From Pocillopora verrucosa (taxonomy: Eukaryota > Cnidaria > Anthozoa > Scleractinia > Pocilloporidae): DNA of 64,000 nt. The translations under genes and the position numbers were made by a program. The notes under the pieces were generated by a model, which saw nothing but the letters and a program-made list of their open reading frames with translations, had not been told where the DNA came from and did not search any database. Below, piece after piece: positions 47,482 to 62,400 of the stretch. Where the stretch lies: the NCBI RefSeq assembly GCF_036669915.1, contig NC_089318.1, forward strand, positions 19,519,561 through 19,583,560. The letters run 5' to 3'. Each line of letters opens with the position of its first letter. The stretch's first letter is position 1.

Positions 47482-50400
47482 CTAATTTAAGTGGAATCCC
47501 TTCTCTCTTGTGGCTGCCAGGAGCTTCTCTCGCATGGCCTCTTCCGAAGAGTATTCCGGAAGTTTAAGGTAATGTACGCACGTATTAACAGACGGGAAAG
47601 AGCCATCTCCTTCACTCTCCTTTCTCACTACAGTGAGGCGAGGATGAAGATTGGCGAGACCGCCTGGAGGCAGGGACGAACAACCTGTGGTGAACTGGAG
47701 GAACGCCTGATGGGAAAAAAATTGTAGAGGTTTAAGATAAAATAGAAATAATAGAAAGGCTGATACGGCTGCATAAGCATTAACCTCAAGTAGTATAGCA
47801 CTCGTTTTGAACGCAATCCGCACACGTTCATCGCATCGGCCAGACTCGAACCCAGACCTCTTACTTCACCGTCCAACGCGCTAATTACTATGCCACCGCG
47901 CCTCTAACAGACGCGATCTGACGAACCAACGACGACAAATACACTACTATTCATGCAAAGACGCTACACACAAGCATGAACTATTTTCTTACTTTTCTCT
48001 CGTCGCCAGTCATGTTAACCAGCACATTCACAAATCTCTGAAAGCCAGGCGCTTCCCGTGTGTATCCAAACTTGGGCTCGGTGTAGTTCATTATGTCTTC
48101 CCTGGTCCACTGTGGAACCTGTTCTCCACTCAACATTAGCTGTAGCTCGTCTGGAGTGAATGGACTAAGTTTCTCGATTGGAAACACGGAGTTGAACCCG
48201 TCTGCAAAACGAAGGTTGATGGTAACGCTTATCAAATGAAGGAATTACTGGTTTTCTTACCTGTCCTGTTAATTTGTTGCTGTTTTATTTTATCAACTTT
48301 TACAACCTCAGATCAAACCATTTCATCTCTGAAAAGTAAGTTCCGCCACTACTTTTGCCACTCGTGGTATTTCATGTTCACTTTTGCGGAGACCAGCGAT
48401 TGCTAGCTTGCAGCATCAATCGAAACACCAAGATACTGTACAATAACTTTACGAAAAACAACCGAATACTATATCTAAATAACTCGTAACAATCATCCCA
48501 AACAACTACAGCAATTTTCAATTGAGTGTCGAAAGAAATTCGAGATTACTCTGCTTTTGCTCCACTTCTGCTCCACTTCGCTCTGTGATTGGTCCAGAAA
48601 ACTCATACCACTCTCTCAACCAGTCATATGTAAAATTTACGAAAATCACGAATTGATCGCCTGCGTTTCCCGCGCTTGAGGCGGTGTGACTGTTTTTTCT
48701 TTGATTTCTCATTGGCTCTTCAGGGTATTTTCCCTTCTTCTGATTGGCTGTTGTTATTACATCAGTTTTGCTTTTACGACACTCAATCGAAAAGTGCTCT
48801 CAACAATCTTCTCTCATATTTTTTCGTGAAATATCCTTTCACGACATGAAAACCTCATGGTTATTTCTACAATTCGTGAACAAAAATATTACCTCTAAAT
48901 GAGTCCAACTGAAGTTGCACGCCAGTGTATAAACAGAATTCCTTGACAAGCTTTATGTATTCCTCAGCATTTTCTGTTGTTAACATCTGTTACAAATTAT
49001 TATGACGAAAATCTAAGTTACAGTTATTGAGAGGCAATTATGATGAACAGGCAAATAAGAGGAAAAGTTAAGTTACAGAATAAGTCGAACCTGCTGTGAT
49101 GTGCGAATGAAAGGCAAGAGCCACCTTACACTCGGCGACTCAGGGGAGGTGAGGAGAGGGAAGGGGCAAAAATGATTTAGGACGAAACGAGAAGTTCCAG
49201 AAATGCTAAATATATTTAACAGCAAATGATGCTGTTAGAGAACCAAAACCTTACTGTGAAAAGATGAGGATACTATTTATTTTTATGACGTTGTACAACC
49301 TAGAAACTTTATTCCGCGCGCTTCGACTGTTACACTCACCGAGCGAAAAACATTTGTTTAAATCACAAAAGAAAAAGACTTAAGTCAAATATTTAGCTTA
49401 ATTAATAATTCCCGTGATTTAAAGTGCACCTCAAATATCAACCGTCAAATAAATTTGCCATAACAACGAGTAAAACAACTGAAGATTAACATTTTGTCCA
49501 GTAATTCTTAGGGAGCAGCCAATACTACCTCTCCCCTGAACTAGCTCGTTTCGCCCTGGCTAAAGGATCCAACGTTTTCATTCAACATCATGTTAGCTGC
49601 ACACGAAACGGAATGAACAGATCAAACATTTGCTCGTGAAGCAAAATGTTGGATGAAAACGTTTGATCTAGATAATACGTGTGGATTCATCGAAATACAA
49701 TGCCAAGAAACGTGCTTATCCCTATGACTCTTAACAGTGACTAACATCTCATTTCTCCCTACAGTTTACCCTTTGAATCAAACATGAAGGTCACGAGAAT
49801 AAAGAAAATGATCACCAACTGAAGAAGCTTTTGATTGTTAAACAAATTCTCCTTATCAGCACATTAGGAAATGTATAGAGAACAGTATGGAGAATATGCA
49901 AAGTGAAATTAGGATGCAAAGGGCTAAACAGTCCAACATTTTTGATTTCGTCACCAGTCTTCTCGACACATACCTGATCTCCACCATTCCGTACCAGATC
50001 AACTTCGCTAAACCCGTACACTTTAGAAGACGGTGAGAATTGGAAGGTTAGCCTGAAGATGAGGAAATAAATGATGTACTTCACTATTTCATCGATCATC
50101 ACAACAACAAACGGGAACAAATAATGTAAATGGGAAACGAACAAAATATGGAAATGAAGGAGCAACAACTCTACAAGGTACGAGAATCGATTAATTGTAG
50201 CACGAGTTAATGTACATTAGAGCGCAAGTACAGAAGAATATTTTCCGGCTCTGCACTCGGGGACCAAGCCCCTAAACTTCTCTTCCTATGAACGCTTGGT
50301 GACATTTCAAACCACTGTAAAATGGCCAAACAACACGATCGACTGTAACCGACATAATAATTTGGTTAAATCAACTGAGTTGATAATGACGAATGGCTAA

Positions 50401-53400
50401 CGCTCGAAACGTCAGCTTTCAAACTCTTTACGGTGGCCAATTCACATTGTCAACTCAGTTGATACAACAAAATTATTTTTTTTACTCGCCCACCGACGCA
50501 GCATCACAGTTTTTTAAAACTTACCCCCCTCATTCATTTGTAACCGACATGGTTTATTGCAATCACGCTACAGTGGCCCGCAGCGTGTAGGGTATGTCTG
50601 GTTGGTTTCATGTCTGGATATCGTATAATTTAATACATCTATCTCCACCACAAATGAGTAAAGGGGGTGAGTTTCTACAGAAACAGTAGTGCTACATCGG
50701 TGGAGAGTATAACAAGATAATTTGGTTTTATCAAGAAGTTGATGGTGTAAAATGGGCACCCTAAAGAGATCGAAAGCTGGCGTTTCGAGCGTTTGCACTT
50801 CGGCAGAGCGAGAATTTATTTTTTTTAAACACCAGCCACTCCCTTCACCACAATTTAGTTCAGGAGTGCTTGGAATTCGATTACTCTAGGGTACCACATA
50901 TGAAACGATAGAAAGGTGTTTCCAAGCACGAACTAGTCACCATTCTCCTTGCAGACATTTTGTATCATTAGGTTTTGACAAAATGAAAATTTTCCACCTA
51001 CCCCAGATCGTCAACACTGCACTCAACACCATGAGCTGTTTTCAACTTGAGCTCTGATATTTTTGCCCTCTTCTCGTTAACCGTCAGCAAATTGTCTTTA
51101 AGAATGTTATTTTTCCTGGCAACCAATTCTTGTAATTGTTTTAGGAAAGTTGCTCTGTGCGGATCCACCACTTCCATATCGCTGTCATCCAAGATACTAT
51201 CAAACCAACTTGGCTTTACAGGTGTGGACGGCATCTCTTCCACGCTTTCTTTAGTTTTTCTCAATTCAGAGTTCTCTTCCTTAGACAGCTCTTCTTCCTC
51301 TTCAATAAGCTCTCGTTCCTTGATGGAATCCAAGTCTAATTTATTGATCGCATTTTCGTTCTCTTCTACACTTGGCTGAGGTTGATCGAGCTCGTTAGTC
51401 GTGTCCGAGCACTCTACTAGATCCTCGAGTGAGCACGACGCGTCATCGATTACTTGTAAGGAGCTCCGACTGTAAGCCAATGTGGTTTTGCTGTTAGGCG
51501 GTGATGCACTACATGCCAAGAGTTTAAGAAACGATAGCGACAGCGGAATGTCCACTAATCGACTGTCCTGCAAACTTTTAGCCAAGAAAATTCCTAGGAC
51601 GTAAAAGAGCTTTGCTACCCTTTCTGTGTCAGGGGCATCCTGAGGAAGGGGCGCGGGAAAGAGGCCACCGGCGCGTTGCACGTAATAGCCCCTGGGACGA
51701 ATACCATGACCGATGTCCACCTGAAATAGAGAAGATGAATTAGTGATTCACTCCTTCATGTGGTGTGCACAGAGAGTAATGAAACATTTTTCGACCAAAA
51801 AAAAGTTTTCTTGTACAAACCTCTCTAGCAGTCTCGTCGACGATGGCATCCTCGCAAATCCACATACCCAGGCTCTTTCGTTGAAGCTCGGCCGCCACAA
51901 GCGCGTAAAACTCGAGTGAAGGCCCAAGCCCAGTTCCCTCCTCATCTTCAAACTCCACCTAAAAGATAACAGTGCTATATATAGAAAAAATGCATTTTCT
52001 TCTTGACAAAGTAATATGCGCTGAGCCTGGAGTTAACAGAGCACACGAGGTTCTAATGAACTGCTGAATTCAGTTCATTTACCATCACTTAGCTTGGAGA
52101 CTAAGGGTCTTACTACTGATCCTGTGCGGAAGGAACGCTAATCGGGTGAAAGCTATCGCCTAACATTTCTCCAAGACAGAGCCACGAGCAACATCTACAG
52201 TCTGCTCTCTATTCTGTCAGTTTGATTTTCAACAGATCGTATCGTTCTGCGCTTCTGTTAACGACTCCGACTGTGCATACGAAGCAAATGAAGCTTCGCC
52301 CTATGAGTAAGGAGTTCGCCTTTGAAACTTCGCACGCTGAGTCACACTTATCACTGAGCTATCATGTCTATCACACAAGAGACCTCTGATACCATAAAAA
52401 AAACATTCATTTCAACCTCTTTCTGACTGTTAATCATTACCAGTTAGTCAGGAAAATTCACGAGTAAATGAGGGACAGACACAAACCTCCAAAACAGACT
52501 TTCGCTCTGCATGGAATTTCAATACACCCATTGCCCAATCAAGCAACTGAAAGGCAAACAAAAATGACATTACTACTCCCAGTCGTGGAGCTACAGCCAG
52601 TCTGTCTATATTTCCGAAGGGTTTCCGAACCTTATATTCCAATCAGGCGAAAGCTCGAGCACTTACTAACAACCCGAAAGCTATAACGTGGGTCTCTTAA
52701 AGATTATCTCTCAGCATTTTGTTAGGTTCCCTAGTACCCAGTTCTACTCCTGGGTGGAGAGAGGCACTACGAGAGTGAAGTGTCTTACCCAAGAACACAA
52801 CACATAATGGTGATCAATACGCATATTCTCCATACTGTTCTCTATACATTTCCTAACGAGCTGACAAGGAGAATGTGTTTACTAATGTGTAATTCGGGGT
52901 GATACTGTAAGGAGAAATTTGTTGCTTATCACTCTTGGAGTTCAAAGGGTTAACGGTTAGGCCACCGCGTCTCCTCCTGCTAACATCAAAAGTTTATTTT
53001 GAACATAGCAAAACTTGCTTAACAAATCACACATAACATATTACATATCACATAAAACGTATCACATATCACATATTACATATCACACTGCGTCCCGTAC
53101 TCCGTTCGTAATTCCTTTTTTCAAAACATTCTGCAAATTTCGAGGGACATTTACCTCATCTCCTCGAGGAACCTTCACACGCTCGTGCTTTAATCGACCC
53201 ACTCGGAATTCGTGTTGTTCTTCTCGCCTGTGACTCAGTGGACGACTTCTTTCCAACGCTACGTCTCGTTTGTTTTGTAGCCATACTATTGCTCTGAGAA
53301 GAAATGTTACACATACACGTCAACCGATGTCTAATGGAGAAAAACTCAACCATTGTCACTAGATTTAAACACTTAATCCCCCTTTCCCCAAGTTAGTATT

Positions 53401-56400
53401 GGGAAAAGTTGAACCGCCAAAAAAAACAAAAAACAAAACATCAACAGTGAGAAGTAAGCGGGTTGTTTAAAAAAAAAAAAAACTTGACGAGAGTTGAGGG
53501 TACCTTCACATGCTATAAAGAGCAAGAGAAATTTCGAGACGTATTAAAGTCAACTAAGACTCGTTTTGCAAGTAAAACGCGATAGCTTTTGAAGTTCTAC
53601 TACGAGTTTAGGGGTAAATGCCGCAGGGCTTGGAACAATGGCTGGTTAACGGATACTGTCCGCATTTCTCCATGGACAGCGTAGAATGTCATTTTCCACC
53701 TCGCTGCTCTTAAAAGAGTGAACTAAATAGCAATCATTATAGAAGTTATTCGCATTCCAGAAAACCAAAGCAAAACAAAAAACAAAAGATACGCCAGGAA
53801 AAAGATGGATTAGAGCAGGATTCGAACAAACGTTGGGACACTCCCTAGTGTCGCAAATTTCCTTTTTGTCGTTGTGATGCGACTTCAATTCACACAAGCG
53901 TATTAACTGCCATTAAAAATTGAAAAAAGTATATCTTAAGACTGACGACGGAACCTGCCTGAACTAAGACTACGTTTCTAAAATAAATCCATGGTTGAGT
54001 GATCAAAAACTTGTCGTTCCTGGCAACATTTGATTAAAATTCAACATCTTCTAAGACTAAGAGGACGGCGCCAACGTGCAAAAAAAGCCGTGCACAATAG
54101 CCCTGTGCTATGGCGATTTCGCGATCGGGATAGCGGATTCTGACCTCATTTGCCTAATAGGCAAGTGGAGTTTTTAGGGCTTCGTACAAATTTCGCGCTT
54201 GAAGGGCAAGCTGTGAAACGGTCGCTTTTTCCCCATGTAAGATGTCTTTGCGGCTTTCTTACCTTGAGCTACCGAAAGCCGTACAAGAAAAGTACAGCTG
54301 TCTTGTCTCAAAAGGAAACAGGAATGGAAAGGTGCTTGTCAACACTCCACTCCAGGTTGGTAAGGCATTACTGGCTAACACTAAAGGGTCCTGCAGACAT
54401 GAAAGAAATTTAAAGTTAACATACTGAAAAAGCTCTTATAAGTTCTCATCTGGTCTTAGTCACCCTTTCACTCCCAAGATATAAATATCAATTCTCTGCA
54501 CTGTCTTCCATACATTTGCTATAAAATTAGCTTTGAAAATTTGGTATCATACCAAGCAACATTAGTAAATTGATGTCTTTCTTTCTTTTAATCTCATCAC
54601 CTTCCTGCTTGATCAACATTCTACATGTATCGATATTGTTCAGATAATCTTTTTTCTGATAATCGTTGAGAATGAAATAGTTAATTTCCAAGGCTTTCAA
54701 CTGGCGCTTAATAGACAGGGGGCTTATAAGGGAGGGATGCTTCTCACAGAGGCGAGGTTTAGTTGAGAGGGGTCATGCTGAGGTTGGAAGCTTCCTTAAA
54801 CCTTGCTAAGCACTATTATGAGAGTCATCTCCCAAAGCATATACGAGTGTGTAGATGTAACGGCTCTTTAAGGAAGAGCGCAATATACATTCACAGTTGC
54901 ATTTTATCGACATCCGTCACCTCTTACCTGAATTTGTTGCAAAAGTTTAGTTGTTAGTTTTTTACTTGTGAAGTCTTCATTGTCTACGATAAACCCGTAT
55001 TTCTCGTTACCTGAAAAGAGAGGAGAAAAATGTAACGTCTCAATATTGTTTTATGGAGGATACAATGACTAAAGAATAATAAAAAGAAAAAACAGTTATG
55101 CTAGCAAAGAAAATGTAAAATTGCACTTCTGTGAGCTACCGGACATTTTCGTAGAGGAAAAAATCGAGGAGAGAACAGTGCGAGAAAGCAAAGATAGAAA
55201 GACTTTCATTAACTATCTAATGCATGTATGAAGCGTTTGGGAAACGATTGCGAGTCACAAGGAACGGCTTCACGCGACTGCGCATATCAAAAGCAAACCA
55301 AGGTAATTCGAAACGCTTCTTCAGCTAGACATGGTTTGATGCTACTCTGGTTTGCAGATTTAATGAATGTAACCGAAGAAGTTACAATTCATAGACCCAA
55401 CGTTTCGACACCCCTGTCTAGTGCCTTCATCAGGGGTGATCTAAACGATGATGAAGACACTAGACAGGAGTGTCGAAACGTTGGGTCTATGAATTGTAAC
55501 TTCTTCGGTTACATTCATTAAATCTGCAAACCAGAGTAGCATCAAACCATGTCTGATTGTCCACCTGGTTGCCATGTGAACTTTAATAAGCTTCTTCAGC
55601 TGTTAGCATACAATTTAAAGAAACCAAAAGATTTTAAAAAAAGCGGCAAACAATATGAGAATTTCGACAGGAAAAAAAATTCAGCGTGAATTCTAGAGGG
55701 CCGCGCAATAGAGTACCGCCCACTAAATTGACCAATCACACATGCTTGGTAAACAGATAAAAACACTAATTGAAAGTATTTGGTCTCACCATCTTCTCCA
55801 AAGTCATGCGCAGAACTTGTAGATATACTATTTAAGACTTTCAGAAGCTGTAGAATATCTTCAACTGCGGAGATGTCGTCAACAGGGGCAGGCTCCGTGG
55901 ATGTTTTGTCTTGTTTCACTTCCTGTTTTACCTCCTCTTTTAATACCGGTTTCTCAAAAGGAGGAGAGCTAGGTGGGGACGAGTCTAAATTGGTGCAAAA
56001 TTCCTGACAGGAAAAAAAAGAGAAAAGGATGAGGAGAAATTTTCCTAACAACCCCCTTCCCCCCAAATATCAGAATTCGTTACGCACAGAGTCAGTCTCA
56101 ATAGATCCAAAAAAATTATACATTAAATCATAGTAATAATTTTTTTATTTTGAATCAACGCGAAACTGCTTTGTACAAGTAAATTCATCACTAGTATCAA
56201 CAACTATAGTGGAAAATTGATCTTAAGGGCGTGGACGCCAGGGTTACGTATACAAGTTGAAGTGACATGGAGATTTTGCGAAAATTTTTGTTCCTGAAAC
56301 AGACCTATGTCCACGTCAGTTTGCTCGCATTCAAACTGTTCACGGTTTCATGGCTCATAAACTGAAGGTGGAGGACAATGCAAATAAGATTTGGTTTATT

Positions 56401-59400
56401 TTTGCCTTCACCCCAGGATGTCTTCAAGTGTCATACCTTGTAGGCTGCCACGAGTTGAGAACAGTTCCTGTTCTTCCTTATGCTCTTAGGTACGCCTGTT
56501 AACTTCCATTTTCTTAGGAATGCTGCGTCAGCATTTCTTTGAAGGAACGAGATTACCTCAGACTTAGGGAGCTCATCAGTGCCCAAATAGCGCTCTACAT
56601 ATGATGTCGTCCAGTGAACCTATGAATCAATCAAAACTAAATCAATTAAATAATCTACGATTCGGTCGATGATTTAATCAACGAAATAGTCAGTGACGGG
56701 TCAGTTTGGTTTCTCCGAGTCAGTAATTAAATCAGTCAGCCAAAGGCAGTATGACAATATGAGTCAGTTTATCAGTCAGCCGATCAGTCATTCTGTCAGT
56801 CTTTCAGTCAGTCGGCCAGTCACTCTGTCAGTCTGTCTGCCTGTCAGTCAGCCGGTTAGTCGATTAGTACAACAGAGCTTCCGTTAATTGCTTTCACAGT
56901 GGGCCTTTTACTCCACTTGATCGACAGAGTGTGCTTAACGTCCTGCCACTGTTTACCTGGTGGTCTTGTGACAGCATATCAACATTAAATCCTACCGTCG
57001 TTTCGGTCTCTTCTTTGGTTTCTCTTGGGTTTTCCTCTTGGTCAGGGCTGTGTACTTCACGATAGACGACGCTAGATTAAAAAAAAGTATAAATAGATAA
57101 ATAAATAAATAAAATTAACTTGTACGAGGTTACATGCATGCAAAAACAAACCCAGGCAAATAGCCGACCTTAGTGTGCCTCACTTTTTGCCTTTATATAC
57201 CTACACTACATATCTCTGATAACACTTACGTGTAAGTTGGTTCCCAGACTCTCCGCATTCGCTCATTTTTGGAGATCCCGGTAGCCAGTGCGACCTTTTG
57301 TACGTATGAGAAAATGGTGGCCTTGGGGTCATCTAAACGAATCTCCACCTCAGGAAGCTTGAAAAAGAAGAAAGAACAAAACAAAAGACTCAATATCAAG
57401 AAGTATCATTATTTGTCTCGCAAAATAGTTTGGCTGGATGTAGAGCGAGAGGTCTCTACTGCATGTTGCGGTTCTTTTTAAGGTTGCGACTGGTACGTAT
57501 TACCTTGTAACACAGAGCACGGTTGCATGCTGTGCTGTGATTGCTTGGTTTTCAACAGCTGTGATTGGTGGATTTGTTGATCATAAAAATAAATGCTTGG
57601 AAGCCTAAATTTGAGAATTGATTGACGTAAAATAAGCTGATAAAGGCAGGCTTTTCACAGAATTATCGACTGGTTTCGAGGTACAGACATGCGGAAAGCT
57701 AGGTCAAAAGCTTCCATCTTCATGCATATTTTGTGTTCACTGCTTTCAGTTAACGGGCCGTTTACGTCAAACTACTAGAAATAAAAAAACGATCTATAAA
57801 AAGCATAACTATTTAAGCTAGAAAAAAAGTGCCACATCTAATCACACAACTCAGTATCTCGAATAGGCTCCAACAATAACTAGTTGAAGAATGGTTTGCA
57901 ATGAAAACAAAACAAAGACCTTTACCGTTAACGAAGCAGGTCCCTTGAGAGTCAAGAAAAGGCGAGGTTCTACTGTTGGGGGTGTCATCTCTGTTGAACT
58001 ACTTTCTTGAGAACCTGTTGAAGATATTGACACGATTGAATTTCCCTCCATGTTTTTGATCCCTTGAACTAGTCGCAATTGATTTTAGTTTTAAGTTTAG
58101 TTCGATAAGAGAGTGGCGCAAGCTTTGGGAGCCAATCAGAGAACAAAGCGAAGCTAAATCAACACAATCCACAATTCCTTTCGGCACTCAACTAAAAATA
58201 GCGCTGTTACGTTGCAGTGATGCTCTAAAAAGGGCATTTCAAACTTTCAGCCTGAACACTACCTGGTGCAGGAATCACAATATCCTGAGTTTGCGCAATG
58301 TTGGTTCGTCCTGGTCTCGGATCAAACGCAGGCACTAGCGCCGAGAACTGTCTCTTGAGCACGTGTTCGTCATCCCACGTTCGGCGACGTCCACCACGTG
58401 ACTCGGGCTCTTCTTCAACCTAACGACCAAAACGCAAACACCATGACGTTACAGACACACTCCTCTCACTGACCGTTGAATGTTATCGTTAATGTCAGTT
58501 TTGATATACCACTGGAATAAAAGTTGTGCAAATGAGCAACGGTGAACTTTATTCAAACACGCAAAGTAAAATGAGCTGTTAAGTGGAAACTTTTTTCATG
58601 AGCCATGAACCACTCCCATGAGTGACCACGACCAAATTTCTCCTTACCATATCAAGATAGTATCAAGCAAAACTGATTATGAGAATAATGAAAAATAGTT
58701 ATTAGGAGATTATTAGTTGATCTAGTGCCAAGTTCTCTGAACTAAAATTAAAAGAATTGTATGGCAAACAAAGAGGATAATTACTGATGAGATCTTGAGG
58801 CGAAAGGGTTGACCAGTCTCGTTCCTTTCAGTTTTACTGCTGCCACTTTGGAGCATTTTCCCCTTGTGAGAACCCTCTACACCCTAACATTAGTATGTAC
58901 ATTCTTCATAGCGGAGCCCCCATAATTATACAAAGTAGTAGTAACCCATCAAGCCGAAAAAATTTGGATGTACGACCGTAAGACCCTACAAGGTGCTACT
59001 TTTAACATGCGTGGTCAACTGTACCGCGGGCACGCCAACGCCACGGCTTTGTTCAGTAGTCCAGTGGTCAGTGCACTGGGCTCCAAGTCGGACGACCCGG
59101 GTTCTAGTCCTGGCCGGGGCAAGGCGTTGTGCTCTTGAGACGTGAGGGAAAAAAAATGCGAGGCTTGGCGAAATCTATATATTACTGTTCTCTATACATG
59201 TCTTCAGGTTTTGACGAGGAGAACTTGTCTAATAATCAAAGGCTTCATCAGCTGGTGATTATTTCCTTTATTCTCCTGACCTTAACATGAGATTTTGGGG
59301 TGATATTGTTGGGAGAAATTAGATGCAAGTCACTCTTAAAGGTCAAAGTGCATCAGGATATTGTTCTCCGTTGTCCCAACTATTTCAAAGGTGGTAACGT

Positions 59401-62400
59401 TGATCCTGTCAACATAGACTCATTAATCCACTCACTTCATAATCATCTTCATTCTCTTCATCATTCTCGTCATCGTCATCATCGTCATCGTCGTCGTCAT
59501 CATCATCATCGGGTTCAGGAAGGTCATAATCATCCTCAAGTCCTGTCAACAGCCCTGAACCTCTCATAGCCACGTACATGTCCAAGTCAGAGGCCCGGGA
59601 GAGGCTGCTGGCTGCTGAGTTAGCCTCAGATACAGCTGAGCTCAGTAATCTGTAAGGAAACAGACGTTGTTAACTCTTTGAGCTGTAAGAGTAATCAGAA
59701 GAAAACTTTCTCTTCATAAAATCCGTTCATTATCATGAGTACAGGTCAGGAGAATCAGGGAACTGGTCATCAAAGAAACTTTGCCTGATCTTTAACGAAT
59801 ACTCCCGAAACGTATCGGAGGAAAATAATTGATACTAACGAGACCTACTATGAAGGATAGGACTTTACTCACAAGAACGATAAAAAAAAATTACCTTTCC
59901 TCTCAATCGCCATTACTTATCAAGCAAACTGATCGGGATGGAAAAACGCAAAAACTGAATGTTATCATCTTGACATAACACCAACTTCTTTCCCCGAATC
60001 AGTAAGGAATTACTTAGCAGCTTAAAGAGATGCAACACCAAATTCTTTCCACTAACTAACAAGGAATTACTCAGCAGCTTAAGGGGAGAATTGATATTCA
60101 GATCATGGAATATTTAGGGTTCATAAAATGGATCGATCCGTAGCTATACACTCACTCGGAGCTTGAAGATAAGAATATTTTAAAACACATTTTTTTGGAC
60201 CACAGGTTGTAGCATAGTATGCGTCACTAGACAGCATAGCATGCGTTACTAGACAGACAACTTGAAGACTGAGTTTCTAAACACATCTTTGCCTACACCT
60301 TTCGGCCTTTTGTACAATGAGGTGAAGATATCTTGATTATTAGATTTCCTTTAGATCTGCATGAGAATTCAGAAGAAACGTTTGCTCTTCGATTTTGCAA
60401 TAAGCATGCTGTAAATCTATCACAAACTCTAACTATCTCGGGCTCTTCTTAACAAGCGTTTTTACCTCCTCGCAGTCTCCGCCACAGAAATATTAACAGA
60501 TGCTGTCTTAGAACTAGAAGCTGTCTCCGTAACAGAGTTCAAAGGTTCAGTAACCACACCCTCCTCTTCAGTAATCTCTTGAACCTCTCCAACAGTCTCT
60601 TTGGGTTCATCAGCACTAGGCACTATCTCCGTACTGTCTGTTGTCTCCAACACTACCAGTGTGTTCCCTAAAGTTTCGATAACATCTTCTGAAGTAAAAA
60701 CTCCTTCATCGGGGATCTCCTCAACACGAACAGCTTCAACTAGGGCCATGCTTGACACCTCGTCACTTTGGGACGTCGAGGAACTTTCCTCCTGACGTTT
60801 CTCTAGCGACTCGACTTCGGCTTCCTCGATCGAGGGTCCCTCCTCATATTGTCCTTTATCGCTTCGGGCTGAAGACGAGGGCTCTCCTGAAGAATCAGTT
60901 GAGGGACCTGTCTCTACCACGCGTAAGTCGAACTTTCCATCGGCTCCCATGCGATAAGAGTTTGAGGTACCGTTAGTCCAAGCTACTTCCACCCAACCTA
61001 AAATAGAATAATTCCACTTCAAAAGAATGTAAATGTTCATCTTTTATCCCTTTCACACCTAGAAGTGAGTAGTAATGGTAACAGGACTGAGTGGAGTCCA
61101 ATACGGTCAGCTATCACACGAGTGATAAACAAAATCCGACCGAGAAGCGGGATGTACGATTTATTTATTACGAGTATGATTACAGACAGGATTGGGTGAC
61201 ACGACTTCCTGTTACCAATTATTCAAAACTAGTAAAAAATTTGAGAAAAAAAACTAGCCACCGAGTTATAAGTTTTCATATGAACAACACTAAACTCGGC
61301 GAAATGCACGTCAAAGGCGACCGTACATGATGCATACTGTCCAGTTACACAGGCATGACGCATACAATGTCCATAACACTGTCCAATTATAAGCGCAACA
61401 CGCGCAGTCCTATTAGTGCAAATAGGCTGGTGGTAACCAATCAAAGTCGAGAATTTTGATATAGATTTTGATTGGTAGGGTATTTTCTCCAAGAATCTTA
61501 ACACATTGTCCGGCACACATATGAGACCATAGAAAGACAAGGTCAACTTTCTCGCATTCGTAATGAGCACCTCGATCTTCCTAATTTCTAATTATCATTG
61601 ACAAGATCTTGGTCGCCATTCCTTCATTCAAAAGTCTAAAGGGTCTATCAAAATCAGAAAACTTTAAGCTTCTTAATATTACATCTCAATAGGCACACAC
61701 AGAGGTTTCATTAAAAGCCAGTTACCAGGGTCTACGCGATCTATTTAGCCAGCATGCAGGCTCTCTATTTAAGTTTCACCTTGCGGCCCCTTTTTGATTG
61801 CAGCCGCCTAATTTACCATCTGTTTATCAAAAAGGGTTTATTGAAACCCCTGCATTCATTCGAATCACTATTCATAATCTCCCCCCTCCCTTCCCTTCCC
61901 CACACTTCTCCACCCTCCCTTCCCTAGAAAAGCAAAAAAATCTGTTATCACCGTTACCGTTCTGCAGCTCCCCTGTAACCAGGCCCTCGCCGGGGGGACT
62001 TCCATCCTGGTCTTTCCACTTCCAGTCCACCCCTCGGACCACTTTGCTACCCACATTCAAATGCTTCAGCATCTGGGAGCGAATGAGGCGGCGCTGACGG
62101 CGTAAGGCGGCTTCCACCTCTCTCGCAGCCTTGCCTGGACTCAGAGACCAGCTGGGCTTCAGTGACTTAGCGAGTTTCTCACCAGCTGTACCACTCTTGG
62201 AAGAAGACAACTCTGGAGCTGCAAAAAGGTAGTACACTCTATTTAGAAAAGCAATACATTTTATTTGAAAAAGCAACTTATCTGCTTGATACTTTATTGG
62301 TAGCGCGAGGAGAAATTTTGGGAGTGAAAGAGCTAGAGCTCTTCCATTGCGACTCACCGAGCGGTTCTTCAACGGCCGTCATTACTGTTCCGTACACTTC

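Noticed and set aside
51047..51379. 110-codon Ser-rich plus-strand ORF
   Set aside because: Antisense shadow of the Glu-rich linker in the HECTD1 HECT region.
53646..53897. 83-codon minus-strand ORF in a HECTD1 intron
   Set aside because: No similarity to HECTD1 and no matching splice phases; the flanking exons (54390-54263 and 53293-53155) join directly.
54242..54427. Plus-strand ORF beginning [15 protein letters not shown]
   Set aside because: It is the antisense of a HECTD1 exon (54263-54390), whose minus-strand reading [20 protein letters not shown] matches the family and fits the phase.
56693..56887. Ser/Val/Gln-rich 64-codon ORF
   Set aside because: Result of the degenerate CAGT repeat inside a HECTD1 intron.
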